Positions 40,201 through 55,100 of a stretch of DNA of 64,000 bases are shown here, one piece after another. The DNA comes from Strongylocentrotus droebachiensis (taxonomy: Eukaryota > Echinodermata > Echinoidea > Camarodonta > Strongylocentrotidae). The notes below the pieces were generated by a model. It saw nothing but the letters and a program-made list of their open reading frames with translations. It did not search any database and was not told the origin of the DNA. The stretch spans positions 61,001-125,000 of the forward strand of contig JAVYIG010000644.1 of assembly GCA_035222895.1 (NCBI GenBank). The letters run 5' to 3'. How positions within the stretch are numbered: the first letter of the stretch is position 1; every line of letters begins with the position of its first letter. The translations under genes were made by a program, and so were the position numbers.

Positions 40201-43200
40201 TTGGGTAAAAACCATTGAAAATTAAAGTAAATATATGAGGCAAGAACGAAAGAAAGAAATACAATATCTAAGCCAATAAAAAGTTCGGTAAATCCATACT
40301 CACAAATTCGAACTTTTAAAGTTCCGAAACGTGTCTGACTTAATTACGCCAATCATTCTGTTACCCGTGATATGGCTGAAAATAGAAAAACAAAACAAAT
40401 CAGAAAAACTTCGCGTCCAAAAATGAGAAGGACAAAAAAAATTCCTTCCAGGTACCGATTTACATCACCTGGGTTGAGTGTGGCAAGTTCAAGTTCAAGT
40501 TCAAATAAGGTTTTATTCATGTCTTGTCAAAAAGTCCAAAGACTAAATATGCAAGTTTATGTACATCAAACATACAATCATATAAAAAGCATTCAAAAAC
40601 ATATGTACATCTATATAAAGATAATATAGCAAATAAGAACAAATATATAACACTAAATACATTTTTAAATCAAAACATTAAAGTAGTATAAAAAAAAAAA
40701 AAAAAAAATATTTTAACAAAATACAAGATATGAAATATTGCTAGCAAAAATGAATAAATGTTTACATCAAAACAAATGTAGATAAATGTATTGCAAAAGG
40801 TGCCGCTGCGGACTCGAACCGCGGACCCTGTAATCGACAGTCCGATGACGAAACCACGTGACCACGACACTTATAAGTGAATATGCGTTTACGATGATTT
40901 TGTACTCATCCTGTTATGCAATGGCGCTACATTCTATGATGCACCAGAGCGATCTATACACAGATTTGACCAACTTGGTTCCACTGGGTCACAACATGGC
41001 GTATACTCTTTAGTTTTGTGCTTGCCGAACAAAGCAAGAGTCGCCATATTGTGTCCAACTCGAACCGGGTTGGCCAAACTCTCCTAATCAATGGCACTGT
41101 GATGCACAAGTTGAAGTATTCGTTTTCAAGAGGGCAAACAAACAGTATTCATGAAGCACCTCCATCACTTTGGCAGTTATTATCATAAACGGAACAAGAT
41201 GGGACGTCTTCACGTGTAAAATAATCTGTGGATATTTTCAAGTAGTTTGTGCAAGTTCTATCTCCGAAATGGCTTATTGACGGGTTGAATATGTTGTGCA
41301 CCGCGATGGCTGCGCAAATTAACATTTAGTTTGTCTTGATTAGCTCCATTACAACCCTTATAACTCATAGCCTGTCATAAGGCTGCATGCACGCTATCGC
41401 TATATTGCTTTGTACACGCGAGAGAGCCATCGCTTGAGTGCCATGTGCGTGCAAGGGCGCATTCGGACTAACTTAATCTTGCTCTAGAAACAGTTTAATA
41501 ATCTTGAAGCCTTTGGTATACTGTATCTATCGCAGGATAAATACAAAAATGGCACATAGAGATTATTCGTTTGGTAAAACACATAGAAAACAAAAACAAA
41601 TACTCACCAATGCGATATTTGTGTATCAATAAAGTCCCCAACGGGTAACTCCACTAGCCTATTGTAATATATATATATGGTCCAATAGTAGGAATTTGAG
41701 AAGGTACCGGGTTCAATATAGGTCAGTGAATTGTATCCCATATCTGTGTAGTGCAACGGAATGTCTCGGAAAGTATCCTTTCCCAATCGCGTGATATCAC
41801 TTCCGAATAGATTCCTGCAAAATTAACAAAATACACAATTGTGTGTGTTATACAACATCATGGGTCGAATTACAAACTTTAACTTCTAGCCCCTTCAACC
41901 TAGAAACGTTGTAACCAAGAAAAAGGGCACCTACAAAGGGAAATCTCAAAGCGAAAATATACAATTTGTTTAGACATTGGTATATACCCCTACATTGTGA
42001 TTACAATTTGTTTCACTTTATACACCATACAAGATATCATGCTTTTCAGTTGTGTGAGGTCGCAGTTCGAAAAATTACATCTTATAAAGAGGAAATAACC
42101 CAATCCTAAAGTGGTTAAAAGCACATTCGCATAACGGAAGACTGAAAAGACCTTTGACAAGTAACATAAGTATATCATCTATAGATGCGTGCGAGCGTAG
42201 CGAGCGAGCTTTGGGGAAAATTGCTCTTAGTCGCTTGAAATTAGCTAGGGCGCGTTTAATGATGAGAGAAAAAAGGGACACTTATCCGGAAAGAAAAGGA
42301 AAGAAAAAGGAGCTTGTGCCAAAGTACAAAGAGTAATTATCAGAGGTGAAAATGAGGCACCTCTTACACCCTCAAAAAGAGGCACTCACCAGGGATGAAA
42401 AAAGGCAGTCATGAGAATATAAATAAGCATTTGTCGACAGAAAAGGGGCCCCTCATCAGATTTTGGTGAAGTATAAGATATTATTATAAATTGTTAAAAA
42501 GGGAAATTATCAGAGGCGAAAAGAGGCACTTATCGCACCTGAAAAGGGGCAATAAACAGATATTAAAAGGGGGCACTTATGTGAATGAAGAAGTGGCACT
42601 TGTAATAAAGGAAAATATGCATTAGCCATTAGTTAAAAGAAAATGGTTACCGATCATATTTCAATAGGACAATTATCAGAATTGAAGGGGGCATTTATCA
42701 AAAGTGAAACGAGGCACTTCTCGTACCTAACTAGGGGCATTTACTAGAGATAAAAAAGGGCACTTAAGAGAATGGTAAATGGACACTTAATACAATCGAA
42801 AATGGGAACTTGTCGAAGGAAAAGGGGCACGTGTCCAATTAAAAGGGGCACTATTCCTATGTAAAAAGGGGCACTTCTTAAAAAGTCTGCCCACCCCCCC
42901 CCCCACGTACATTCTCTTTGAAAGGGAACTATTGTGAAGCTTCGTGACACTCCTCAATCAGAAGCATCTTCCGGTGACATAACTACCCCCTCTCAAGTAG
43001 CTTTGCCCCTGATGTCAATTTGATTATTAGCATGAGGCATCTGTGAAATGTGCCACCCAACATGATGCGCAATGAACCAAGCATCACACAACCGTTTTTG
43101 TTCTTCTTTTGTCTTGTTTTTTGTTTCATATATTATGTAACAATCGTATTATGTAAATGGAACTTTAATCACATGCAAGCATAATGCTTCCAAGGTTTCC

Positions 43201-46200
43201 TCCTCTTTACTGTATATTATTGTTAGCATCATTTGTATTTAATGACTTGCATAAAAAAAAAAAATCTGTTGTTATACCACCTATCTATCGAATATATGTA
43301 CATGATTTGTTAATCTTGTATTTGCGTTACTTTGTAAGTTCTTTCAATATGCAGTTAATGTGAAAATAAAACCTAAATAAAAATAAAATGTGAACCAAGC
43401 CGGGTTTTACAGGCAGATTTACATATACAGATTTACAGGTTTACATGTATTGCAGAATATGGTTGTGACATTAGTAACATATACTGGGGGGTGTTTCACA
43501 AAGATCCCAAGTCAAACTCAACTCTAAGTTGGACTTAAATATTATGGAGAGCCATTTTTTAGCCTTAAAATACAACACGTTCAAAAGCGAAAATTGAAGT
43601 ATTTTAGACTTTTTATAAATTCCACATCAAAAATCAATCAAATTTATGCTTTTTAAAATAACTTTTACAAAATATTGTCATAGATGCTAGCGGCTTTCCA
43701 TAATTTTTAAGTCCAACTTAAAGATAAGTTGAACCTAGGATCTTTGTGAAACACCCCCCTGGAGCCAACTTACAGATCTGATAACTTGTAACAGCCGAAG
43801 AATGCACTGGATGGTAAAGATTTGATTCTCATGTACTTGATATTCAGACTAGTCAAAGATGATAGGTTCTGGAATGCCCCGTCATGTGTGAACTGGAAAT
43901 CATTTCTGTTTAGATTGCTAAAGAGTAATAAGAAATATACTATGTAATAATAATTATAATGATAATGGTAATAACAATAGTTATTTCCCGTGTCAAAAAT
44001 ATTTTCATCTGCTTATTCGTATGTTAGTTTTTTTTATCATCATCAGTATCATCACCATCACCAGTTTGTGTTATGCTGTAATCATCACATCACCCCCCCC
44101 CCCCGCCCCCCGACCCCGAGCCATCACGCTACCAAGCAATCGCGTATTGTAATGGCCCTTCTGCAGCTTTCTTAATGACTAATTCTGGATATTGTTTAAA
44201 GATAAAGGTGAGTTCTTGTAATGCGATTGCATTGTGAAAGAAAAGGTGTGGAATGGATCAAAAACAGTTGATCATGTAGCACACGGGTGGCCAACCTTTT
44301 AAAGCTCGCGGACCACAGCTAACGATTGGCATAACTTGGCGGGCCATAGAGAGTCTTCTCCCCCCCCCCCCCAAAAAAAAAAAAAAAACACTCATGCAAT
44401 GCGTGTACACACCTGTAATTTTGCAAAAACAAGCAAATAACAAAATCAGTGAGAAAGAAAAAAAACGGCGGGAGAAAAGGGCTGCAAGTTTGAAGACAAG
44501 TATGGCATTTCAAACATATTTCTCGATTCACAACATTAATTTGTATATTTATGTACAAACTGAAATTAACACGGCGAGTGATGTTAATGCCTGGGGTATA
44601 CTCAGATTTGGCTTGGACGGGGGTGTGCCGCTCAAGCCTCGAAACCCCTACCCATTATTAGGGGTCATTTTTCTCGAAAAAAGGGACACATTTTCCTCAA
44701 TTTTTCGGGTGTTTGCATAGCAAACGCCCGAAAATTTTAGAAGCGGACCCATTTTTAATGGTATTTTTGTTAGAAGAGGGACCCATGTTTATGGATTTTT
44801 TGTGACAAAGTCACCCATCAGAGCGGCACACCCCCGTATGTGATATGTGAATACCCCCCCTATGTAATGAGAGGAAATTTTAGGAGTTTTGTATCAACCA
44901 CGTAACGATTCAATATGTCGTGAATGATGGGAACAAATTATGGAAATAGAGATAGCTGTTTGTAAATGTTTTAACCTTTTTGATCGCTGCTATGCGGGCC
45001 GCATTTCATTTATGAGCTATTTTTATTATCACTTCTTCAATGCTCCGCGGGCCGCACCAGAAAAGCTCGCGGGCCGCGGGTTGGCCACCCGTGATGTAGC
45101 ATGTAAGTATTGGTGTGCACTGCAATGTTCTGGAGTCATCAAAATCATAATAAATTTGGCCGAGTCTTTGTAAAGTAACAAGCACTGTACACAAAAAGCT
45201 ATATATGGGACAACACACATAGTTACGGAGCTAGTACTACCGTGATTTCTTTGTCTTTCTATGCTCATTACTCAGCCAGTATACATTTTCTTCCAAAATT
45301 GTTTGGCACATGTCATTTATTTGTAATCTTGAACATTCAGTGTAAGTTTCGTTTGATTCTGTGAGAATTAATTTTCTTTTTTTTACCAGAACTGGAGTTT
45401 ATCTTTAATCAGTTAGATTTTGTTTTAAAACCCCACTGCACTACTTATAGCTACATGCGTCCTCTATATAGCAAACAATGCATAATCGGTGCCTGTTGGT
45501 CTCCCATGATCCCCCTTTTCTTATGTTTATTGAGAGCTGAGTTAATGAGATAGCCACCTGTCAGTAACCTCGCTGTGTGGTCTAATCCCTTCTGGCCCAG
45601 TAGTATTGACGGTCTTTAATGAATAATTCTGGATGTTGTTCAATCAGTTACATTTTGTTTTAAAACCCCACTGTACTACTTATAGCTTATTGCGTCCTCT
45701 AATATAACAAACAATGCATAATCGGTGCCTGTTGGTCTCCCATGATCCCCCTTTTCGTATGTTTATTGAGAGCTGATTAGATGAGATAACCACATGTTAA
45801 TGACCTTGCAGGGAGGTTTATTCCCCTGGCCAAATTAGTGCAGACGGACTTTAATGTCATCATGTATTATTATTATTATTTTATTGTATACACGTTCAGG
45901 AAAACTTGTTACGTGTTGATACGTTGTATCACCGAGATGTAATTTGATTTTTATGCTGCAGCAGAAAATAAATTCAATTCAATTCAAATTCATAAATAAT
46001 AATAACAATTATTATAATGTGAAGATTGATAATGATAATAATTATGGAAATGATAATAATAATAGTGATAATATATTTCAATTTTGTTATGAGGCTAACT
46101 AAATAAAACAGTATGTATGTATGTACAATTTATGAAATATATGTTTGTATCGTGAATTTTAAATAAAGTAGACCAGATACAGTAATATTTATTATATGGA

Positions 46201-49200
46201 TGATAAAGTAGCAAGAGTACTTATATTGATATTTCCATGTGCATCCAATTTATCTCTATGTCAAATCCTCCCTACCCCCCCCCCCCACCCCTACCCCCAC
46301 CTTCCCGATAAAAGAAAATAAAATCAGAATTTCGTTGCGTTCTATTACAATTTGTGCCCGATAGTTAAAGTATAGACCAGTTCTGGTCATGCAATTGCAT
46401 TGTTAAAGAAACGTTGTGGAATCGATCAGAAAAGGTTGATCATCCAGCATATAAGTATTGGTGTGTACTGCAAGGTTCTGGAAGCATCAAAATGATAATA
46501 AATTTGGCCCATGCTTGGTTAAATTACAAGCACTTTACACAGAAAGATGTACACTGTCGCTCATAAAGTTGGAATATTTTTGTTTTACCCCAATTTATGG
46601 AATTATTTTAAAAATAATCTAAAAATAACAGATCTAGATAATAGTATACATTCTCATAATTTATTGAATAATAATTTGACAATGTGTGTTTTGCCCGACT
46701 GATAAAGCATGTGTATGCTACTTTGCTTATCAAATAGGGGACCTACGCCCTTAAGTCATAAATGACAGTAATGAGGATTAACGCCCCACAAAAGGGCAAT
46801 AATATAGCACATTGACACGGTTTTGATCCTGGGGCCTCACAGTTACGAGGCCATTGCTTTGTCACTTAACCATGACTGTACGCAGCGGGGTCTAGGGTAG
46901 GGGGCAGTTTCACTAAATATTAAAAAACAGAAAATTCAATAAATTTTCAATAATTTATTGCATTTTACCCCGGTTCCCAACATAAAAAAATCCTCTGGAC
47001 GGCCATGCATTATGGCTCAAGGCATGGGCACACAGAGGATTTTTTTATGTGGGGAACCGGGGTAAAATGCAATAAATTATTGAAAATTTAATGCATTTTC
47101 TTTCTTTTTTTAATTTATGGAAACTGCCCCCTACCCTAGCCCCCGCTGCGTACAGTCATGGTTCAGTGACAAAGCAATGGCCTCGTAACTGTGAGGCCCA
47201 AGGATCAAAACCGTGTCAATGTGCAATATTAGTGCCCTTTTGTGGGGCGTTAATCCTCATTACTGTCATTTATGACTCAAGGGCGTAGGTCCCCTATTTG
47301 ATAAGCATAGTAGCATACACATGCTTTATCAGTCAGGCAAAACACACATTGTCAAATTATTATTCAATAAAATATGAGAATGTATACTATTATCTAGATT
47401 TATTATTTTTAAATTATTTTTTAAATAATTCCATAAATTGGGGTAAAACTAAAATATTCCACCTTTATGAGCGACAGTGTATATGGGACTAAGCGATATA
47501 TATCCAGTCCGGGTAGATATGATAATTTACCTAATATATCAATTAGTAGGCGGTTCCCGCTAAAATTTGTATATCACGTATTAGTGAAAACATATTATTT
47601 CACATGATTGGTAATAAGAGCTTCCATTTCATTGTTGAGAGGGGCGTGTTTCCAAAACTGTTCTATACCTTTAAGCTTGATTCCAAGTATTAATATTAAT
47701 AATAATAATAATACTCAGTTTTTTATATAGCGCTTATTACAAGCACTAAGCCTTCCAACCTTGGAGAATATTACCCCGGCTTTAGCTGTGCTGCCATTAC
47801 GGGGCTCTAGCATTTAAAAGAATTAATTCCTGCCAGGTATCCGTTCACATCATCTGGGTTTATTGTGGCAAATGTAGAACAATGTCTTGCCAAAGGACAT
47901 TAGTGCCGCGTCGGGTCTCCAGCCGCGGACCTTTTGACCGACAGTCTGGCGACTTAACCACTCGACCGAGCCAGCGCATGCTCGCTCTTTTCTTTCATAA
48001 GTGAATCTATTTCTCTAGTTCCTTCCTCGAAACGTGCGGAATACATCTGCGATTGCAAGACATTTTTTCGGTAGCTTAGATATTTTGCAAGGTTCTTATT
48101 ATCTTCAGTGCAATCCTTGCAATAACTGGGGCCTATTGTTTGCCCAAATCAGCACACACAGCAATTACCCCGCGAATGATCCCATAAGAAATCGATGCAA
48201 ATGAAAGGTTAAGGGTTTATTAAGGTTATACTTACATACCCTCAACTGAGGTGGGAAACACGTTGTTCTCAATGGTGACTATGTTATTGTCAAATAGAAA
48301 TATACTTATAAGGCTAGAGAGCGCTGTGAAGGTCCCGGTTTTCAGATATATCAACTTATTGAATCCCAGATTCCTGTTAGATAGACAAAAAAGGCCATAT
48401 TTAACACTCTTTATATACCAAACAAATAATTTCCCTGTGAAACATATTATATATATTATAGGATAGATGAGGAAAGTCTTCAAGTTTTTTTAAATCTGTT
48501 TCCCGTGAAGAATTTAAAGGGGTGTAAACTGACGAGACTACGGACGCGACCGCAGCAATCACGTGCGTGCAAAATACGCAAAATCGAAGCGTGAGGTAAC
48601 TTCAGTCTGTTTCGCGAACGTTGACCATGTAAAGAATAAGTCGCTGACTACCTTTAATCAAGTCCATTCGTTTACGTGCAGTTGTTCAAAAGGAGACGTA
48701 GATGGCGTTCCCCTGTAATCGTCAGTATACACAAATAATCTCCCTGTCCCGCATTGTTTTGATCATGGGATAGATGTATCCAAAACTGATATCCAAACGA
48801 AGTTGTCTTAACTTTTTCGGTGCACGATTAATCTATGCCGGTGACAAGAGGGTTTTCATTGGGAGCTAATCAATTTCAGACAGGCGCAATTTTGCAACAA
48901 TAGTCCTTCAATTGAAGGGGGCACTTAAACGATGGAAGGGGGTGGTGGTGGGAGGGGTGGAGGTACTGGTCTAACTAGACGATACAATACAAAACAAAAA
49001 TGCTTCTGAATTGGGTGGGGGTCGGAGGGTGGTCCAAACCTCCTCTTTTCTAGCATTATCTCTAGTGGCAATAACATCCCATCTTTAACCCATTGCCTAC
49101 TGGAACCTGGTGGCCCCTGTATTAAGCCTATTGCAATCAATTAATTCAGTAGTTAACGGGTTAATAACTGCGTTGAAAAGAAAAGAAAGAACAATTGTTG

Positions 49201-52031
49201 TGAGTCCTGGTTGTGTACGGATGCGGGCAGGCAGAAGGGGGGGGGGTTGATTCGAAATGACATAAATTGGGAAGAAATATACAGTGTTATGAGAACTTGT
49301 CCATATTGTATAATTATGTTTTCTGGGGGGTGTTTCACAAAGATCCTAAGTTGAACTTATTAATGGTTTATTCAAATCATTCATATTTTATATCATCAAG
49401 GAGATTTCATGTTCTGGATGTGGAGTTTATACAAATTCTAAAATACTTAAATTTCTGCTTTTTAATACATTTCATTTTAAGACTCCAATGGCTGTCCATA
49501 ATTTTTGAGTCAAGTCTACTTAGGATCTTTGTGAAACACCCTCCGGGTGTAGTTGTACAAGTATCGACTCGTGATTACGTCTAGATAATAACAGGTGGCT
49601 TCATTCATGGAGGATCTTTCACGGGGAACGAAGTGCCTACTTTACCCACCCCTTTCCTCTGTTGTGCTACTACATGATATTGGGGTCCATAAACGTTCGA
49701 AACTCTAACCTATCACTATTAAAGGGATTGGGTTACTTTGTCTCTGATTCTGAAACAAAATCCTGGATTTAGCTCATGCTGCAATGGTCATTATAAACCT
49801 TTAGGTCAGTCAGAAACCCCATGACTTTCATTCGCCGATCGCCTGTCTGATTATAAAGAAATTTATGATTGGAAATCGAAACCAAATTTTACGTTTTCCT
49901 AACGATTTTGATAACACTACAGTCTATTGGGGAAAACGAGTATGGTAAAAACCAGTCATTCAAAGATTTTTTACTTTTTGATCATTTTGAAGCGCAATTT
50001 TGTTGGGCTTCAATATTACACCATATCACAGACACTGATAACACGTAGTGCCGTGAATCTCATATTCAACATAGTCAAATGATGCCTTTGAAGTCATTTA
50101 TCAAGCCTCATCATTCCCCCTTCTCGTTTGCGCCGCATTCAGTGTACTATGGATGGATAAGACGAAACGCATGCTCACTTCAGTAAAAGTATGACACGGA
50201 TAACTTCGATATGATTTGAACTTATGTCCGGTGCATGACAATTTGTAGATTTAAAAAAAAAAAGGGAAATGAACTTACAATTCCTCTAGACTTCCAAGGT
50301 TTCCTTTTACTTGAAAAGATTCAGGCACAGAAACCATCAGATTAAGTTCCAAATCCCTGAGAAAAAAACACATATTTCAATATTTGTAATTCACATATTT
50401 TTGTATTCGTTTGTGTAAACGCTATCTCTCTCTCTCTCTCTCTTTCTCTTTCTTTCTCTCTCTCTCCCACACACACACACACATACACACACACACACAC
50501 ACACAATTCCCAACAAGATAGTAACATTTGTATGTCCTTCAGCAAAGCGATACAGGTAGTAAATGAGTACCTGGGGGGTGTTTCATAAAGCTGTTCGTAA
50601 AGTTACGCATGACTTTACGAACGACTTGTATATGAAAAGCCAAATGGGATGCTCAATTATTATTGATTATTATTTATTAAGTTGAACTGTGCAGATGTAG
50701 ATTAACATTGTTATTATAAAAAACATTTTTAATGCAAAGTATATTTTTTGCCATAATTTAATTGAGGTTATTGAAAATATCAGAAAAAACTTTGGGCATC
50801 CTATCTGGCACTTCATATACAAGTCGTTCGTAAAGTCATGCCTAACTTTACGAACCCTTTATGAAACAGCCCCTAGGTAGGATAAGACGGTCAATATGAC
50901 TAGATTATTAAACATAGGCGCAACCATAGCAATACGACTAGCAGGACCTGAGAAAGAGCTAGGGGGCATTTGCGGTATTGCTTCTAGCATGACATAACTT
51001 TAAGCAAGCCAATCTATCGTATCCCGCTCTTGTTTCACCCTTAATCCTTCACCCCTTAATCATCTTTTACTTCCATTAGGTCCCCCAAAAGATGTTGTAT
51101 TGCCCTTAAAGGTGTCAAAAACATGGGTCGGTCGGTCGACAATCTTTTTATTCTCCCTCTTTGGGCTGATATGTTGATTGCTTCAACATTTTGTTATTCA
51201 TCAAACATTTGTTATCTAAAAAAAAAAATTACAAAAAAAAAAAAAAGAAGGAGATTTTAAAATGTGTGTGTCGGTTGCAAAAGGCAATACAACATCATTT
51301 TGTTAACGCCTTAAAAAAATGTTTTGAATACTAGAAATACCTTTTCAATTCAGTTCAGTTCAATTTAAGGCTAAATTTAAGGGGCACGTTCCCGCCAGTG
51401 TATTTATCGGAACATGCCATCTGCGTAAGAGCCGTATTCTGTTAGTGTCAATAGGCAGCTAAAGCACCGTCCGCCAGCGCGTACGTATTTTGAACACCCT
51501 CTGGAATACGGGGAACATGCCTCTTTACATGGTAACAAATGATGAATAAGAAGCAAAATGTATTTTTTTGGGGAAAATATAATTTTGTACTTACAAATAC
51601 ATTAATGAAGATAGACATTTGAATGCGGCGACGTCAATCAATTTGTCTTCCAGCAGGTTATTGTAGAGATGTAAGTCGGTTAGAGCAGGAACCTCGCAAA
51701 AAGTTTCATTACTTATACCCTGGAGCAGATTATTTCCTAAATGACTAAAAGATAGTGGACAAAGGCAAATATCAATAATGACGACGACGATGATGATGAT
51801 CCTTACGATGATTATGGTAATACTGTTATTACTAGTACAAGTACTACTAGTAGTACTAATACTACTACTACTACTAATACTATTACTACTACTTTTACTA
51901 TTACTGCTTATATATATAGATATATTACTACTACTACTACATGTACTACCAATATTACTTCTACTACTAAATGATAATGCTTACGATGATAATGATAATA
52001 CTGTTATTACTAGTAATACTACTACTACTAT

Positions 52032-52069
<38 letters not shown>

Positions 52070-52105
52070 ACAATAATACTACTACTACTACTATTACTAT
52101 TACTG

Positions 52106-52152
<47 letters not shown>

Positions 52153-55100
52153 CTACTACTACTACTACTACTACTATTTGTACTCCCAATATTAATTCTT
52201 CTACTAATACAAATAATAGTAAAAATAGTAATGATAATGATAGTGATAATATTAATACTACTTCCACTACTACTGCTACTACTTAATGATAATAATACTA
52301 CTGGTATTACTCCTACTATTACTTCTACTGATTCTTACTACTACTACTGTTATTACTCATAGACCTACTATTAATAATGATAATAATGATAACAATGATA
52401 TTACTATTACTATTACTAACTCCACTACGGCTATGGATGTACTCCAACGATGATGATCATTACAATATAAGCCGTAATAACATTTATATAATTCATCACC
52501 AGTAGTAAAAGTAGTTGTAAATAATAATACTTATAATGTCAAAAGAGAAGCTGTTCAATGGAATAACCCGACACACATTTTACCATTCTTCTCAACTTAA
52601 GACGAATCTACTTAATGAAGCATGCATAAACTTACATTATAGCAAGATTACGTAAGCCTTTGAAGGGTTTGGCATCTTTAACCAGCGTGTCGTAGAGGGC
52701 GTCACTTTGTCCACTGAAGTCGTTTCTGGATATCTCCGACGCGTTGGTAATCTCGTTAGAATCCAGAAACCTGAATATACCAGAACAAATGTTGATTTAC
52801 ATTGTCTTTTTTATCACATCCAGAATAAAAATGTACGTGTAACAGTTTAGACATCTTCCTCGGACGGCAATTGGCAAAAATCAAAAGAACATTAAAATCA
52901 TTATTACAACCACCCTGATAAATCGCTTTCAGAATTAGAACAAATATTGAGATGTAACTGGAATTATATACCTTTTTCGCAATAACCTTTACAAATGGAG
53001 CGTCGTTCTAATTGCGTTTTGTGTCTTCAATATATTTTCAAAATACAGCCAGTTCATGTGCCTTTGCTCTATGGTTGGGTTGTTCTGTGCCTGGGCCATG
53101 TTTGCAGGCGCTTTTGCTCAATGCTGCTGTGACATTGCGCACCAATACTGTGACATTTTGCTAACGCATTCGCGTCGTACTTTGTCTCATAATAGGGACT
53201 TTTAGATTCTGCACGACGAGAACGTGCACTGCCCTTTAAAGGCAATGTGATGTCACTGCCAGTGCCTTAAAGGGACGTCACATTGCCTTAAAAGGGCATT
53301 CCGCGTTCTCGTCGTGCATAATCTAAAAGTCCCTAATGCCGCGTCATTTGTAGCGTGGATGAGGTAGCATTCAACAATGAAGGGACTAGGTGAGAAAAAA
53401 AATTGAATAGTGAAATGATATCACTTGACAAAAATTGTATTTTGGGGGTCTTTATCTGCTGTATAATGTTATTTTGGCGAGACATTAATCTAAATTTATC
53501 ACTCTACTCCTAATAGAACTAGATAGGCCTACTGGACAAACTAGATCTCCGTTCATGCAGCCATATGAATAACAAAATAAATAATAATAACAGCAATAGT
53601 AATAGCAATAATGATAACAAGAATAATTATATTGATAACAACTATATTTTTTGGTGTATTTTGTATTTTGCAATGTTTTATATTTAATCGAATCTTGTAA
53701 ATATGTGATTCTCATGGTTTGTTCTAATGAAACATACACAGATTAAAACAAAACTTAACAGCCATATAATGGTGCCTTCTTATAGCGCACATGTCCGTCA
53801 AACCGTGACATTCGTGTCTTCCAATGTCAAGAATACCAGTCATGACCACATTTACTAAAAACCCACTGTTATAAGAAGTTTTTACATTATTGTTATTGTT
53901 GTTATTATTATTATCACTGATCTCGTTATTATCATTATTTCTGTTTTTTTTTTTTTAAACTATTATTCCTGGGGGGTGTTTCACAAAGATCCTAAGTAGA
54001 ACTTAACACTCAGTTGGACTTTAAATTATGGACAGCCATTAGAGCCTTAAAATGAAATATATTCAAAAACAGAAATTCAAGTACATTAGACTTTTATAAA
54101 CTCCACATCCAGAACATGAAATCTCCTTGATGATAGGAAATATGAATGATTTAAATCAACATTTTATGCCTTTCAAAATAACTTTTACAAAATATTTTCA
54201 GACATGCTAACGGCTTTCCATAATTTTTAAGTCCGACTTAGAGATAATTTCAACTTAGGATCTTTGTGAAACACCCCCCAGTTATCATTATCATTATTAT
54301 CAATTGTCCATCTACTTACAATTCCTCTAAGCTTTCGAAGTTGCCATGGTTGAACATACCGTGCGGTACAGCTTTTAGCCCATTCTCACCAAGAAATCTG
54401 AACAAAACATCGAATGAATAATAAATGAATATACAAATAAATACACCTAAATAAACAGAATAATGACATGAATAAATGAATACATAATCAAATAAATAAA
54501 AGATTAGATAAACGATTTGTTAAAAATAAATAACTAAATGAAATACATATGATAATAATTAGATTCATACATTGATTGAATAAAGAATAAACTGAAGCGA
54601 AAATAAAATAAAAGAAGTAATTGATTAATTGAAGAAAAAAACACCTGTTATTGAAGTATAATTTCAAATTAAACAGAAGTTTATTACTTACTGAAAATAC
54701 ATAATTTTCGTTTACAAAACATGTATGTAGAGGAAATATGAAATGAATAAGATTATATTTTAGAACTACTGAAGTTGTGGCTCCTATTTATTCAAAATAT
54801 GATAGCGGCTTTGATATCAATTACGGTTGATCATATACCACTGATAAAAATGATGATAACCAGAAAATATATCCATGCAGGTCACAAGGTCACTGAATAT
54901 CGGTGTATGTTGCTTTAACTCTTATCCTGCCAAAGGGATAATTCCCATTGTGCCAAACCACCAATCCCCCCCCCCCAGTGCCAAATTTATAACGAGATAA
55001 TTGGATTAACGCGATGGTATTAGCAATAGCGCGTGCGAAACACTAGGCACAGTCCAATGGGCATGAACAATAACTGCTATTACGAATGCCTGCATTCATG

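Noticed and set aside
40803..40872. Functional tRNA gene
   Set aside because: A good B box is present, but stem pairing is poor and similar heads occur in SINE copies; it is treated as a SINE fragment.
51778..52362. 194-residue open frame of Leu, Ile, Thr and Tyr
   Set aside because: It is a pure translation of the ACT/AT microsatellite.
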